Source of the DNA: Paenibacillus terrae
GTDB lineage: Bacteria > Bacillota > Bacilli > Paenibacillales > Paenibacillaceae
Direction of reading: 5' to 3'
DNA: 64,000 nucleotides
Assembly: GCF_000943545.1 (NCBI RefSeq)
Contig: NZ_JTHP01000012.1
Span: 39,566 to 103,565, forward strand
In this document: positions 35,500 through 44,251 of the stretch, in pieces
Layout: the number at the start of each line of letters is the position of its first letter
Position numbering within the stretch: position 1 is the stretch's first letter
Notes under the pieces: generated by a model
Told to the model about the DNA's origin: nothing
The model's input: the letters and a program-made list of their open reading frames with translations, nothing else
Databases searched by the model: none
Translations under genes and position numbers: made by a program

Positions 35500-35847
35500 A
35501 TGTCCGTGTTTCTTTTATCTGCTGATCATCACCTCGCTTATCACAGCGCCAGTATACAGAGCTGCCATGTGACCCTGTTCAATCGTGAAAAGAGACCTGT
35601 CGATGTACTGTTGGAAATAGGGAATGATAGCGGCGTTTTCCGACGGCAGCTACTTAGCCTGAGCACTTCTCCCGAAGCTGGCTCCGTAGTACAGTTCAAG
35701 GATATGGAGACAGCCCAAAATCCTTTTTACCTGCGGGTGGTCACAAGTATATGCAATCCGGAAACGCTATTTATTTTGGCTGAATTTGTAGAGGATGGGA
35801 ACGTGGTCGCTATGCGTACAGCCAGTCATTTTACCGTGACGCCCTAA
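35500..35847 (+). CDS. Small beta-rich protein of unknown function
   Basis: 115 residues with AAGGAGG upstream of the ATG. I do not recognise a family. The sequence alternates polar and hydrophobic residues (CHVTLFNREKRPVDVLLEIG, NPFYLRVVTSICNPETLFIL), as in a beta-sandwich. No signal peptide. It is transcribed against the surrounding glycan genes and followed within 30 bases by another small protein, so the two probably form an operon. A CATATGATA motif (SigE/SigK-type -10) lies at 35451. It could be a structural or acceptor protein for the glycans. Confidence 0.65.
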   Translation: MSVFLLSADHHLAYHSASIQSCHVTLFNREKRPVDVLLEIGNDSGVFRRQLLSLSTSPEAGSVVQFKDMETAQNPFYLRVVTSICNPETLFILAEFVEDGNVVAMRTASHFTVTP

Positions 35848-35877
35848 TACACGGACAGGACAGGAGAGGAAGAAAGT

Positions 35878-36300
35878 ATGTTAAAATATTCGGTACAAAA
35901 CAAAGCCGATGCAGGCACACATGCGCTACCTTTTCAGGTCACCGGACAGGAGAACGTGCTATCTACGTTGATCATTCCTGCGAGTGAGTCTGAAGGACGT
36001 ATTGTCATTGAAGCCTCCTTGGCATGGGAAAATCCGCTGCTCAACTGGGATATCGGAGAGCTGGTTATCCGGCTGCGTCGCAACGATGGGCAGGGTCCCG
36101 TGCTGGACTGGTTGCAGGATTCCTGCTATCAGGAGGGCTTTGCCGAGCTAAGGTATGAGGAAACTGTGGGACAGACAGCGCCATATGTATATTGCCTGAC
36201 CGTGCAATCGGCTGACCGCAGGGCCGTTGTCACGGGTCCACTCGTGATCCAAGGCTCGGTCTACGAAGATTCGGTTGATGAAAACCCGGACGGAACATGA
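35878..36300 (+). CDS. Small beta-rich acidic protein of unknown function
   Basis: 140 residues, GGAGAGG upstream. No recognised family. The pattern is again alternating strands (GRIVIEASLAWENPLLNWDI, YVYCLTVQSADRRAVVTGPL) with an acidic tail (EDSVDENPDGT). It follows the previous gene by 30 bases. An IS3-family end lies 40 bases after its stop, so anything formerly downstream may have been displaced. Confidence 0.65.
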   Translation: MLKYSVQNKADAGTHALPFQVTGQENVLSTLIIPASESEGRIVIEASLAWENPLLNWDIGELVIRLRRNDGQGPVLDWLQDSCYQEGFAELRYEETVGQTAPYVYCLTVQSADRRAVVTGPLVIQGSVYEDSVDENPDGT

Positions 36301-36339
36301 TCCGAAATCATCCAAAAGGCAGGCCGGGATGTGATGAAG

Positions 36340-36583
36340 TGCCCCCTTAAAGTTAGACAATTTATTTCAGACAACTTGTTGGGTATGGGCTCGGTATTGT
36401 ACGGGGCTCATACCCTTTAATTTGGCCTTGATACGTTTGTGATTATAGTAATCCATATAGTTTTCCAGTTCTTGCTTGAAGTGCTCCATGTTGTCAAATT
36501 CTTTTAGATATAGAAGTTCGGATTTGATGATACCAAAGAAGTTTTCAATCATCGCATTATCGTAACAGTTCCCTTTACTATTT
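36340..36583 (-). mobile_element. IS3-family insertion sequence remnant
   Basis: The minus strand encodes the last 70 or so residues of an IS3-type transposase: [20 protein letters not shown], then [20 protein letters not shown], ending before 36367. The catalytic Glu lies in this block (MIENFF). A typical end sequence, TGCCCCCTTAAAGTTAGACA, begins at 36340 outside the stop. The frame loses homology upstream of about 36583, where AT-rich unrelated sequence begins; most of the element is missing. It marks the left boundary of the AT-rich insert. Confidence 0.8.
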
Positions 36584-36808
36584 AAATAAAATAAAGTATT
36601 AGACCGTTGAAATTAAGTTGTAGACTGACAATACGTCATTAAGCTAACGGGTAGAATATTGGTAAAATATGGTTATTTAAAGTTTTGAGATTTTCCAGAA
36701 TTGTACTATGATAAACTTGATTCCATTAATTGATTCGAGCAATCGTAGGGGACAGTGCCCCTTACTCTTACACAATTTAGAGAACAGTATACCTAAGGAG
36801 TGGTAGAA

Positions 36809-38002
36809 ATGGCGCGTGTTTTATTTATTAATGGTGGATCAGAGGGACATATCAATCCGACTATTGGAGTTGTGCAAGAGCTTATTTCGCGTGGAGAAGA
36901 GGTAGTGTACTTTTCTATAGAAGCTTTTCGGAAGCGTATTGAGAAGACGGGAGCTTCAGTACGAACATTTGACGATCAAAAATTTATAAAAGCCTTTATC
37001 TCAGGTGGAAGAGATTATTTACTCGAAAGAATCAACGGTCTTTTACTTACGGCAGATATAGTCATACCAAGCGTTCTTGAACAGATCAAAGGAGAGCATT
37101 TTGATTACATCATCCATGATTCCATGTTTGGTTGTGGACGTTTACTCGCTCAAATACTTAAGCTTCCTGCAATCAACTCTTGTACTTCTTTTGCGCAGAC
37201 AAAAGTATCATTCGATAAAACGTTGGAACAATTTTCTATAAAAGTCCCTACAGAAATAGTTAAACCTATAATCGATAAATTTCAAAGCCTGACGGAAATG
37301 GTGAAAGAAAAATATGATGTGGAGATCCATTCTCCTTACGAAGTATTTTGTAATCCTGCACCACTTACAATCGTTTATACAACAAGGGAGTTTCAACCTT
37401 ATGGAGAAGCATTCGACCAAACTTATAAATTTGTAGGTCCATCCATCTCTTCACGATTAATTCAAGAAAACTTCGACTTTACTGCAATCAAGGGGAAAAA
37501 CCCAATTTACATTTCACTGGGTACAGTCTTTAACCAAGCAATTGATTTCTATAAACTTTGTTTTGAGGCATTTGGGAACACTGATCATACTATTGTCATG
37601 TCTATTGGTAATAAAACCCAAATTTCTGATTTAGGGGAAATTCCTAAAAACTTCTTCGTAAAAAATTATGTTCCACAAACTGATGTACTGCAATACACTA
37701 AATTATTTATTACACATGGTGGAATGAACAGTACCAATGAAGGTCTCTATTACGGGGTTCCGCTAATTGTAATCCCACAAAGCGCGGATCAGCCGATCAT
37801 TGCGGGGCAAGTCGCCAATATCGGAGCAGGCATTAAATTACAAATGCAAAGCTTGACTGCAAATCAACTACGTGAAGCTGTAGATCATGTGTTAAGCCTC
37901 TCATCTTTCAAGAAAGCTGTTGCAAATATTAGGGAATCCTTTCGAAAATCAGGTGGATATCATCAAGCTGTTAATGAGATTTTCGAATTTAAAAGTCAAT
38001 AG
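36809..38002 (+). CDS. MGT-type glycosyltransferase (macrolide/UGT family)
   Basis: 397 residues starting at ATG 36809, eight bases after AAGGAG; a GTG nine bases earlier would abut that site. The GT1 layout is clear: an N-terminal acceptor domain beginning LFINGGSEGHINPTIGVVQE, and the C-terminal UDP-sugar signature THGGMNSTNEGLYYGVPLIV, then PQSADQPI. Relatives inactivate macrolides or glycosylate lipids and natural products. It is much more AT-rich than the flanking glycan genes and lies beside an IS3 remnant, so recent acquisition is likely. No biosynthetic partner gene is visible. Confidence 0.85.
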   Translation: MARVLFINGGSEGHINPTIGVVQELISRGEEVVYFSIEAFRKRIEKTGASVRTFDDQKFIKAFISGGRDYLLERINGLLLTADIVIPSVLEQIKGEHFDYIIHDSMFGCGRLLAQILKLPAINSCTSFAQTKVSFDKTLEQFSIKVPTEIVKPIIDKFQSLTEMVKEKYDVEIHSPYEVFCNPAPLTIVYTTREFQPYGEAFDQTYKFVGPSISSRLIQENFDFTAIKGKNPIYISLGTVFNQAIDFYKLCFEAFGNTDHTIVMSIGNKTQISDLGEIPKNFFVKNYVPQTDVLQYTKLFITHGGMNSTNEGLYYGVPLIVIPQSADQPIIAGQVANIGAGIKLQMQSLTANQLREAVDHVLSLSSFKKAVANIRESFRKSGGYHQAVNEIFEFKSQ

Positions 38003-38030
38003 ATAGTCGAATGAGAATGAGGGCTTTATT

Positions 38031-38204
38031 GTGTCAGGACGGATTATACCTAAATACGAGAACGACAATTGGACATATATAGAAGAAAATTCCAGTAATA
38101 CATCCTCTTCAGCTAACCTTACGAATGCCTTGTCCAGCATCTCTGATACAAGTCGTACCCTGCTTGATATCTCAGAACGGCATCCTTTTTCTGTTCTAAA
38201 TTAA
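38031..38204 (+). CDS. Possible 57-residue protein
   Basis: A frame from GTG 38031 (seven bases after GAGGG) to TAA 38202. The product is polar, with RIIPKYENDNWTYIEENS, a Ser/Asn-rich middle and LSSISDTSRTLLDISERHP. No family recognised and no membrane segment. It sits in the AT-rich insert behind the glycosyltransferase. It may be a fragment. Confidence 0.3.
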   Translation: MSGRIIPKYENDNWTYIEENSSNTSSSANLTNALSSISDTSRTLLDISERHPFSVLN

Positions 38205-38367
38205 ATTTAATCATGAAAAAACTGCACCTCCAAATGTTATTCGTGTCTAACAATTGGGGGGCAGTTCAGTGATTCCCGGCCTGCCTTTTACACTTGCTCC
38301 AAATGTAATGAAACAGTCGAATATTCATATGCATTACGGACGTCCCAATTCAGAATGACTGTCGTTC

Positions 38368-38541
38368 TCATGGCACAGTTTGTTTGAGACGTCCCAGAAT
38401 TTCAGTGTCCGGTAGCTTATAATGTTCCGGTAACGAGGTGTTAATCCGGTTCCATATTTCATAATCCACCTCAAAATCCGGGTGCGATTGCTCGATTTCA
38501 AAAATACGGTTGTACAAGTCTCCAACAACAGGAAAAGTCAT
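38368..38541 (-). CDS. Small conserved-looking protein after a glycosyltransferase
   Basis: 57 residues from ATG 38541, with an excellent AGGAGGGGG ribosome site. The sequence is well mixed and protein-like (FPVVGDLYNRIFEIEQSHPD, FEVDYEIWNRINTSLPEHY). No family recognised. It begins 22 bases after the preceding glycosyltransferase stop, so it belongs to the same transcript. A chaperone or accessory role is possible but unsupported. Confidence 0.55.
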   Translation of the reverse strand: MTFPVVGDLYNRIFEIEQSHPDFEVDYEIWNRINTSLPEHYKLPDTEILGRLKQTVP

Positions 38542-38563
38542 GTTCCCCCTCCTCACTATCGAA

Positions 38564-39784
38564 TCAACGTACTTGATTGAGCGCTTGCCCGTAAATATTG
38601 ATGAGCCGTGCAATCATGACATCCAGAGACCAATGCGCAGTTCCCCATGTCTTGGCACGGTTCCCCATAGCTATACGCACGTCATCCTGAGCCAGCAAAT
38701 GCTGCAAATGAGCTGCCAACGCCTCCACATCCCCAACCGGGGAAACCAGTCCAGTATGTTCATGCTCCACCATTTCCGGGAGTCCACCCGCATCCGATAC
38801 CACTGCCGGAAGCCCCGAAACCTGCGCCTCCATAACCGAAAACGGCTGATTATCCTGTATGCTCGGATGAACAAAAATATCTGCCAGTTGCAAAAGGGCA
38901 GGCACATCTTCTCGATGCCCGAGAAAAATCACCTCTTCCCTCAGCCCCAGCTCATCAGCCTGTGTTTGAAGCTCTTCCCTTTTGTCTCCCTCTCCGACAA
39001 TCCAGCAAACCCAGTCTGTACGCCGATCTTTTAGCAAACCAAGAGCACTCATTAAGTAATGCAACCCTTTAATATATACCAGCCGTGAAGGACAAATAAT
39101 GACCTTTTTTCCTGCGGGTCGTGTCATGTCCGTTCCCTTTGCCTGGACTTCCCAGAAGTGTTCAGTATCCAGGCCATATTGGAAAGTAGCAATCTGTTGC
39201 TCAGGCACTTCGAACTCACGAACAAGCGTCTGTTTCATCCATTCTGTAGACGTTATTGTAATATCAGCAGATAGCGCCCCATAGTGCTCCAGCGCCCAAT
39301 AATATTTCCACATCAACGATTCCCGATATCCCGGCTCCTGATCTCGTTCAAGTGCCATCATGACTTCGCGGGCCAACGAGCCGTGAATATTGGCCACGAG
39401 TGCGCTATCCTTACGTTTGACTCGGCTTAGGGCACGTGTCGCAATGACATCCTGTGTATGAATGACATCATACTGTTCAACTCCAAAATACGCCGCCGCC
39501 AGTTCCATGCAATATCGGTCTTTTTCCACCGTCTGCACCCAGGAGTCCTGATGTAATACAGGTACAGCCGCCTCATTCAGCTTCGTGTTCAGCATGGGCA
39601 ACAACTGATCCTTCAGCAGTTCCCTATTTTCAAAAACAATATGGTATTTGGGTATATCCGGCCCGTTGCCCATCAAGTCCACGGTGTGACCCTGCAGCTC
39701 CAGCCGTCGTTTAATTTGCAGCATAAACGGCCACACGCCTCCCAAATGAGGGATCGGCCAGTAGGTAGCCAACAAAATTTTCAC
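38564..39784 (-). CDS. Family 4 glycosyltransferase
   Basis: 406 residues from GTG 39784, preceded by GGGGGAGGTGAGG. GT-B architecture: N-terminal acceptor half (VKILLATYWPIPHLGGVWPF) and donor half with KKVIICPSRLVYIKGLHYLM, VGEGDKREELQ, VFVHPSIQDNQPFSVMEAQ and SGLPAVVSDAGGLPEMV, including the E-x7-E type motif. It transfers a sugar from a nucleotide donor; donor and acceptor are unknown. It follows a small frameshifted gene by 30 bases. Confidence 0.9.
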   Translation of the reverse strand: MKILLATYWPIPHLGGVWPFMLQIKRRLELQGHTVDLMGNGPDIPKYHIVFENRELLKDQLLPMLNTKLNEAAVPVLHQDSWVQTVEKDRYCMELAAAYFGVEQYDVIHTQDVIATRALSRVKRKDSALVANIHGSLAREVMMALERDQEPGYRESLMWKYYWALEHYGALSADITITSTEWMKQTLVREFEVPEQQIATFQYGLDTEHFWEVQAKGTDMTRPAGKKVIICPSRLVYIKGLHYLMSALGLLKDRRTDWVCWIVGEGDKREELQTQADELGLREEVIFLGHREDVPALLQLADIFVHPSIQDNQPFSVMEAQVSGLPAVVSDAGGLPEMVEHEHTGLVSPVGDVEALAAHLQHLLAQDDVRIAMGNRAKTWGTAHWSLDVMIARLINIYGQALNQVR

Positions 39785-39813
39785 AACAGCCTCACCTCCC
39801 CCGTCTAGTACAT

Positions 39814-40019
39814 TTACGTTCCGTCGCTTCCGTAAATTTGCTGAAAGCCCGACAACGCATCTGTCCATACCGCAAAAAAACCGCTATTTGGCACGATGGT
39901 CACATCAATAAAATTACCGATCGTGAGGACTGGAACCGGGCTGTTCCCGTAGGATTAAAGGAACTATTGGTTACCAGAAGCACTCTGTTAAATTTTAAGC
40001 GCAGACTCCTGACAAGCAT
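39814..40019 (-). pseudogene. Frameshifted small beta-rich protein gene
   Basis: Two minus-strand frames join into one protein-like product if one C is restored. The first (from ATG 40019) reads LKFNRVLLVTNSSFNPTGTA; the second reads PVPVLTIGNFIDVTIVPNSG, then FFAVWTDALSGFQQIYGSDG up to TAA 39814. The change point is a run that is CCC on the minus strand (plus-strand GGG at 39938-39940) and would need four Cs. The corrected product has 68 residues. It resembles in style the other small beta-rich proteins of the locus. A real mutation and a sequencing error are equally possible. Confidence 0.4.
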
Positions 40020-40104
40020 ACAAGCTTTCCATTCAGTAGATTCATAGTATAAGAGCATCCCAACAGGGACGATCCAATATTCTGTATTCGAGAGGATGAT
40101 TGTT

Positions 40105-40482
40105 TTGGCTTTTACAACCGGCTATATGACAAATACCAGAGATTTTGGTACGGCCTGCTCCAATGTCGTTGTGAATCTGGTGAATGAGGATACGGTAAAC
40201 GCAGCAACCGTGACCATACAAATTTTTTTCTCGCTCGTACCGGATACCAAGATCCCCTTGTACGTGACATCGGTTAACGTACCTGCAAACTCCATTGCCC
40301 GGCGCACCTTCTTTATACAAGGTGTGCTTGCCTATGAAGTGCAATACAACGTGGTCGCCGCTGTTCCATCCAATGTGGTTCTTTCCAACTTCGGTCTGGA
40401 CCAGTTTGGCAATGTTGTGCAGGAGCATCGTGTCCTTCAATCGGAGCTGACCACGATTGCGGTCCTGTCTCCAGTTAGCTAA
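40105..40482 (+). CDS. Small beta-rich protein of unknown function
   Basis: 125 residues if TTG 40105 is used, nine bases after GAGAGG; ATG 40096 directly abuts that site. Strand-like repeats (VVVNLVNEDTVNAATVTIQI, LYVTSVNVPANSIARRTFFI, YEVQYNVVAAVPSNVVLSNF) suggest a beta-sandwich. No family recognised and no signal peptide. It is transcribed against its neighbours, and its last four bases overlap the end of the convergent glycosyltransferase. A CATAGTATA motif (SigE/SigK-type -10) lies at 40043. Possibly a spore-surface structural protein. Confidence 0.65.
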   Translation: MAFTTGYMTNTRDFGTACSNVVVNLVNEDTVNAATVTIQIFFSLVPDTKIPLYVTSVNVPANSIARRTFFIQGVLAYEVQYNVVAAVPSNVVLSNFGLDQFGNVVQEHRVLQSELTTIAVLSPVS

Positions 40483-41678
40483 AAGCGACCCTGTTCCAGC
40501 GCCTGATGCAATCGATGAGTGTAATACACGTAATTCCATTCCGGCGGTACAGCGGTGACTTCCCGCCCGCTGCCTATGGTAGAGTGATCATCTGTATAGT
40601 AGGAAAAAACGTGGGTATTCGGCAGTGGGCGGAGTAAATCCGTCAGATACAGCAAATCCGTCACGGCGATATAAGGTTTAACCCCGTAGCATACTACAAA
40701 GCGGGTCACCGTTTCCCCAATCGCCTGAACCAATGCTTCCTCGACGGAATAATGTGGTCTCGGCGTTATGATTAGCCGAGGATCGAGCATCATCGGCAGG
40801 AAGGAAGAGGCGCCCTGTTCCGGCGTAAGATCCAGCAACCGCACCAAGCAATTGCTGTAATGCTGCTCCAGCAGCTGATCCAGCAACGGCTCAGCCTGAG
40901 CCATATCCGTGACAGGCATTAAAATGGTCATTTCAAGCGGAATACCCCGGCGCGCTCTCGCCTCATGCTTGGCGACTTGAAATGCGTGCCGCCAACGTCG
41001 ATGCTCCTTCTGGCTGTGCAAGCTGGCCGATACACTAAAAGCGGAATCCACCCGGTAATCCATAAGGATCTCCGGGATGAATTTCATGCTGCACGTCTCG
41101 GTCAGCCGCAGCCAGTAATCATAATCCTCCACGGGTTGCAACCGATAGCCGCCGATCCGGCGGGCATATTTGCTTTTGTACATAAATGAAACCCCAACAA
41201 TGCTGGCGTTCAGCAGTTCCTCATGCGACTGACTCTGATACCAGATCAGCGCTTGTTGATGCTGCTCATCATACAACGGGCTTCCTGAAGCATCAATCTG
41301 ACGGAAGGTGGAGAATACAAGGCCGAGCGAGTCCGGCCCGTGGTTCAGCTCACGTCGCAGTCGTTCTATAAAGCCGGGATAATATACATTGTCACTGGAT
41401 ACCCAGGTCACATATGTGATCGCAGGATCTTCGAACAACTCGTCGAACCCCCGGTTGAGGGCATGTGATACTCCTTTGTTTTCAGGAAGTATAATCAACT
41501 GAACACGCGGGTCCCCCCCTGCTGCATGGAGCGCCGGTCCTACCATTTCCGGCGCTCCGTCAATAACGATGATGAAACGAAAAGCTCCGTAGCTCTGGGC
41601 CAGTACGGACGAAATCGCCGCTTGTAGATAACCGATATCCTGTTTGTAGAGCGGCATTACAATCCCCGTATCTACCAT
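40479..41678 (-). CDS. Family 2 glycosyltransferase with extra C-terminal domain
   Basis: 399 residues, GGGGGG upstream of the ATG. The N-terminal 250 residues are a GT-A fold: IVMPLYKQDIGYLQAAISSV, VIDGAP, PENKGVSHALNRGFDEL, WVSSDNVYYPGFIERLRREL and the later VEDYDYWLRL. The C-terminal 130 residues may be a degenerate second GT-A domain (LEMTILMPVTDMAQAEPLLD). Substrate unknown. It is the last gene of the long operon that begins at 48152 or further upstream. Confidence 0.88.
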   Translation of the reverse strand: MVDTGIVMPLYKQDIGYLQAAISSVLAQSYGAFRFIIVIDGAPEMVGPALHAAGGDPRVQLIILPENKGVSHALNRGFDELFEDPAITYVTWVSSDNVYYPGFIERLRRELNHGPDSLGLVFSTFRQIDASGSPLYDEQHQQALIWYQSQSHEELLNASIVGVSFMYKSKYARRIGGYRLQPVEDYDYWLRLTETCSMKFIPEILMDYRVDSAFSVSASLHSQKEHRRWRHAFQVAKHEARARRGIPLEMTILMPVTDMAQAEPLLDQLLEQHYSNCLVRLLDLTPEQGASSFLPMMLDPRLIITPRPHYSVEEALVQAIGETVTRFVVCYGVKPYIAVTDLLYLTDLLRPLPNTHVFSYYTDDHSTIGSGREVTAVPPEWNYVYYTHRLHQALEQGRF

Positions 41679-41706
41679 ATCAATCCCCCCTGACAGACTT
41701 CCGGAT

Positions 41707-42423
41707 TCATGAGGATAAACCGTTCAACAGCTGGCTGAAGCGATCTCGATACCGCGCTTGAGTTATGTTGTATTCCCGTTCAACGGCAGGCCAGTGCTTT
41801 TGGGTTCCCATTTCATCATGCCAACGGTAGTTGACCAGCGGTTCGTTCAGAAAAGGAAATGGGTATCCCGCCAGCATCACTCGGTACCACATATCCAGAT
41901 CATGGGTGTACGGCAGCAATTCATCGAACAGACCGATATGCGTAAACAGTTCCTTTTTGAACATGACGGTGCATCCATTGACCGGATTTCCTTGCTGGAA
42001 AAAACGGTAAAACTCTGGCATGGACGGAAATACAGCTGCCGCCTGCGGGTTCGTGATTTGGCTGTATTGATTGATAAGATTAAAATTGGTGTGAGAGATA
42101 TATGTCCCCTGTTCCACCATAAAGGATACCTGGTTGTTAATTTTGTCCTTGTGATAGGTGTCATCTGAGCTGAGCCACGCAATGTATTCGCCGCTGGCAT
42201 GCCGGATGCCATGATTCAGTGCGCTGGCCGTTCCTCCATTGGCTTTACCTAAATAATGTATATACGGAAGATAAGGCTGAAGCATTTCGGTATGTGTCGT
42301 GGACCCGTCATCGACGACAATAATTTCAAGCGGACCGTAGGTTTGCTCCAATGCGCTTTGCAGAGCCTGATTCACGTATCCACAGTTATAAAATGGAATG
42401 ACGATCGTTACACTCGGTCTCAT
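41707..42423 (-). CDS. Family 2 glycosyltransferase
   Basis: 238 residues beginning at ATG 42423, which overlaps the upstream TGA as ATGA; GGAAGG is upstream. GT-A motifs are VTIVIPFYNCGYVNQALQSA, IIVVDDGSTTH, GGTASALNHGIRHASGEYIA and WLSSDDTY. The block YTHDLDMWYRVMLAG corresponds to the acceptor-site region. A typical short polysaccharide glycosyltransferase; sugar not predictable. Confidence 0.9.
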   Translation of the reverse strand: MRPSVTIVIPFYNCGYVNQALQSALEQTYGPLEIIVVDDGSTTHTEMLQPYLPYIHYLGKANGGTASALNHGIRHASGEYIAWLSSDDTYHKDKINNQVSFMVEQGTYISHTNFNLINQYSQITNPQAAAVFPSMPEFYRFFQQGNPVNGCTVMFKKELFTHIGLFDELLPYTHDLDMWYRVMLAGYPFPFLNEPLVNYRWHDEMGTQKHWPAVEREYNITQARYRDRFSQLLNGLSS

Positions 42424-43436
42424 ATCGTTCCTTCCTTTCCGACTCGGCGGTATCGAATCATATCCTCCAGCGATTGCCCCAGCGGTATGATCGGCCTCCA
42501 TCCCATGTCCTCCAGCTCCTTTGCCTGGTATGCATCCGTAGACGCTAACTCTGCCGCATCCCCCCATTCGATGGCGACAGGTGTATCTGCCAGTGCAACC
42601 ATACGTTCCACAATATCTCCCAGCTCCACGATGCGGCCTGTGCAAACCGGGTAAACCTGCCCCGACACCCCTTGCTCCAGCAGCACACCATATGCCCGAA
42701 CGGCATCGCGCACGTCGAGAAAATCGCGCTTCGCATGCCGGGACGTTACCCGGAACGGCTCGGGTCTAGGCTCACATGCTAATTCGGTTGCTGGCTCCGT
42801 GTACGTGCGCTCCGTACGGATAATATGACCCGCCAGCAATGCGCAAAAGCCGGTGGATGGACCCGGCCCAATCAGATTACAAGGCTCTGCCAGCATGACG
42901 GATTGGTCAAACAACGTGCTCCAGGAGAGGGCGACTGCTTCTTGAAGGCTTTTACTGAGACTATATGGATGCGATGGATGATACGGAGCCTGCAAAATTG
43001 CCTTTAGCCGGGAACCCGCCACGACAATCCGGGCCTTTGGAAAAGGACGCAGCGCATCCAGCAGATACAGCGTGGACAGCACATTGGATTCCATGTAGAG
43101 CAGCGGGCTTCGCCATGATTCGGGTACCGAATTTTTTCCACCCAGATGAAGCACATAATCCGGCGCAATCTGGCCAATCACTTCGCGAAGACGCTCCTTG
43201 TCGAGCAAATCACATACATAAGACGTGATGTAAAAGCTGGTGCCGGAATCTACGCCGACGTTCTCATCATCGTTAAACTGCAAGATCAGCTCCCGGGCGG
43301 AAGGAGCCGTGCGAGTCAGAGCCGCTACCTTCCAGCCGAGCTTTGCAAAATGGCGGCAGGCGTGTATCCCGGTATAGCCTGCCGCTCCGGTAATTACAAT
43401 GACGGGCCGACGTTGTTCCGCTGTGCTTCTGTCCAT
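42420..43436 (-). CDS. NAD(P)-dependent nucleotide-sugar reductase/epimerase (Rmd/GMD-like SDR)
   Basis: 338 residues. The cofactor motif is ITGAAGYTGIHACRHF, followed by LHLGGKNSVPESWRSPLLYM and the catalytic YSLSK. The NSVPESW segment resembles GDP-4-keto-6-deoxymannose reductases and GDP-mannose dehydratases. It probably makes a 6-deoxy-sugar donor, although no GDP-mannose 4,6-dehydratase is visible nearby. The start lies within the end of the RmlD-like gene (43-base overlap), with GGAG just before. Confidence 0.82.
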   Translation of the reverse strand: MDRSTAEQRRPVIVITGAAGYTGIHACRHFAKLGWKVAALTRTAPSARELILQFNDDENVGVDSGTSFYITSYVCDLLDKERLREVIGQIAPDYVLHLGGKNSVPESWRSPLLYMESNVLSTLYLLDALRPFPKARIVVAGSRLKAILQAPYHPSHPYSLSKSLQEAVALSWSTLFDQSVMLAEPCNLIGPGPSTGFCALLAGHIIRTERTYTEPATELACEPRPEPFRVTSRHAKRDFLDVRDAVRAYGVLLEQGVSGQVYPVCTGRIVELGDIVERMVALADTPVAIEWGDAAELASTDAYQAKELEDMGWRPIIPLGQSLEDMIRYRRVGKEGTI

Positions 43437-44251
43437 TCCAGCAGCTCCTTCAGCATAATGCTGTAGTGAGGAACATCGTAGAGCAGATCAGCCCGGGTAG
43501 AACGAAGTGTCCGGTCTTGAACCGGCTCATCCTTCGGCACGATCCGAATATCCTCCCTCTTCCAGATGTCCTTGAACAACAGCAACAGATCATACTTGCT
43601 GATCGGTTCAGGATGAACCAGATGAATGAGTCCATCCAGCGGCTCATTCATCAACACCTGTATAGCCTTAGCCAGCTCCAGTGTTGTAACCCCGTTCCAA
43701 AAGACGCGGCGATACCCGTCAACGTCCCCACTCTGCTGCAAGAACCAGTTCAGCAGACCAATGCCCCCCGGCCGGATTTCCGGGCCGATAATGGAGGTGC
43801 GGATCGTCAGATGGCCCGGCGCCTTTACTTCCCCGAGTATTTTCGTCAATGCATAGGCGCTTGTCCCGTCAGGTTGATCCGTTTCTGCATATAAACCGGG
43901 TACCCGCGTCCCCTCGAATACACAGTCCGTACTGATATGAATGAACCGAGCACCTATTCTGTCCGCCGTCCGCTGGAGAAGGTGCGGCAGCAGGCCGTTA
44001 ATTTGATATGCTGTAATCTGATCCGCTCCGGCATACTGGTTTAGCACACCCACCGCGTTAATAATGACGTTAGGTCGCACACTCCGCACCAGCTGCTCCA
44101 CCATAAAGCTGTCATTCACATCCAGCAGCAGACCCCCTTTATTCTTGGGATCACGCGTGGTGTAGAACACATGATATCCGCCCTGCTTTTGAAAGTAATC
44201 GACCAGCACATGGCCTGCCATGCCGTTACCGCCCAAAATAAGCAGCTTCAT
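43394..44251 (-). CDS. RmlD-like nucleotide-sugar 4-keto reductase
   Basis: 285 residues, the length of dTDP-4-dehydrorhamnose reductases. Motifs are ILGGNGMAGHVLVDYF, NVIINAVGVLNQYAG, FIHISTDCVFEGT and the catalytic YALTK. It sits between a CapE-like dehydratase/epimerase and a WecB-like 2-epimerase, the order seen in pathways to UDP-L-FucNAc or UDP-L-QuiNAc. It lacks the C-terminal cupin domain of CapF (about 370 residues), so the closer functional model is the L-RhaNAc/L-QuiNAc reductase type. Its ATG overlaps the upstream stop. Confidence 0.85.
   Translation of the reverse strand: MKLLILGGNGMAGHVLVDYFQKQGGYHVFYTTRDPKNKGGLLLDVNDSFMVEQLVRSVRPNVIINAVGVLNQYAGADQITAYQINGLLPHLLQRTADRIGARFIHISTDCVFEGTRVPGLYAETDQPDGTSAYALTKILGEVKAPGHLTIRTSIIGPEIRPGGIGLLNWFLQQSGDVDGYRRVFWNGVTTLELAKAIQVLMNEPLDGLIHLVHPEPISKYDLLLLFKDIWKREDIRIVPKDEPVQDRTLRSTRADLLYDVPHYSIMLKELLEWTEAQRNNVGPSL

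Noticed and set aside
42420..42645. N-terminal extension of the GT2 gene upstream of 42423
   Set aside because: The extension is the overlapping SDR gene read in another frame; ATG 42423 has a good ribosome site and an ATGA overlap.
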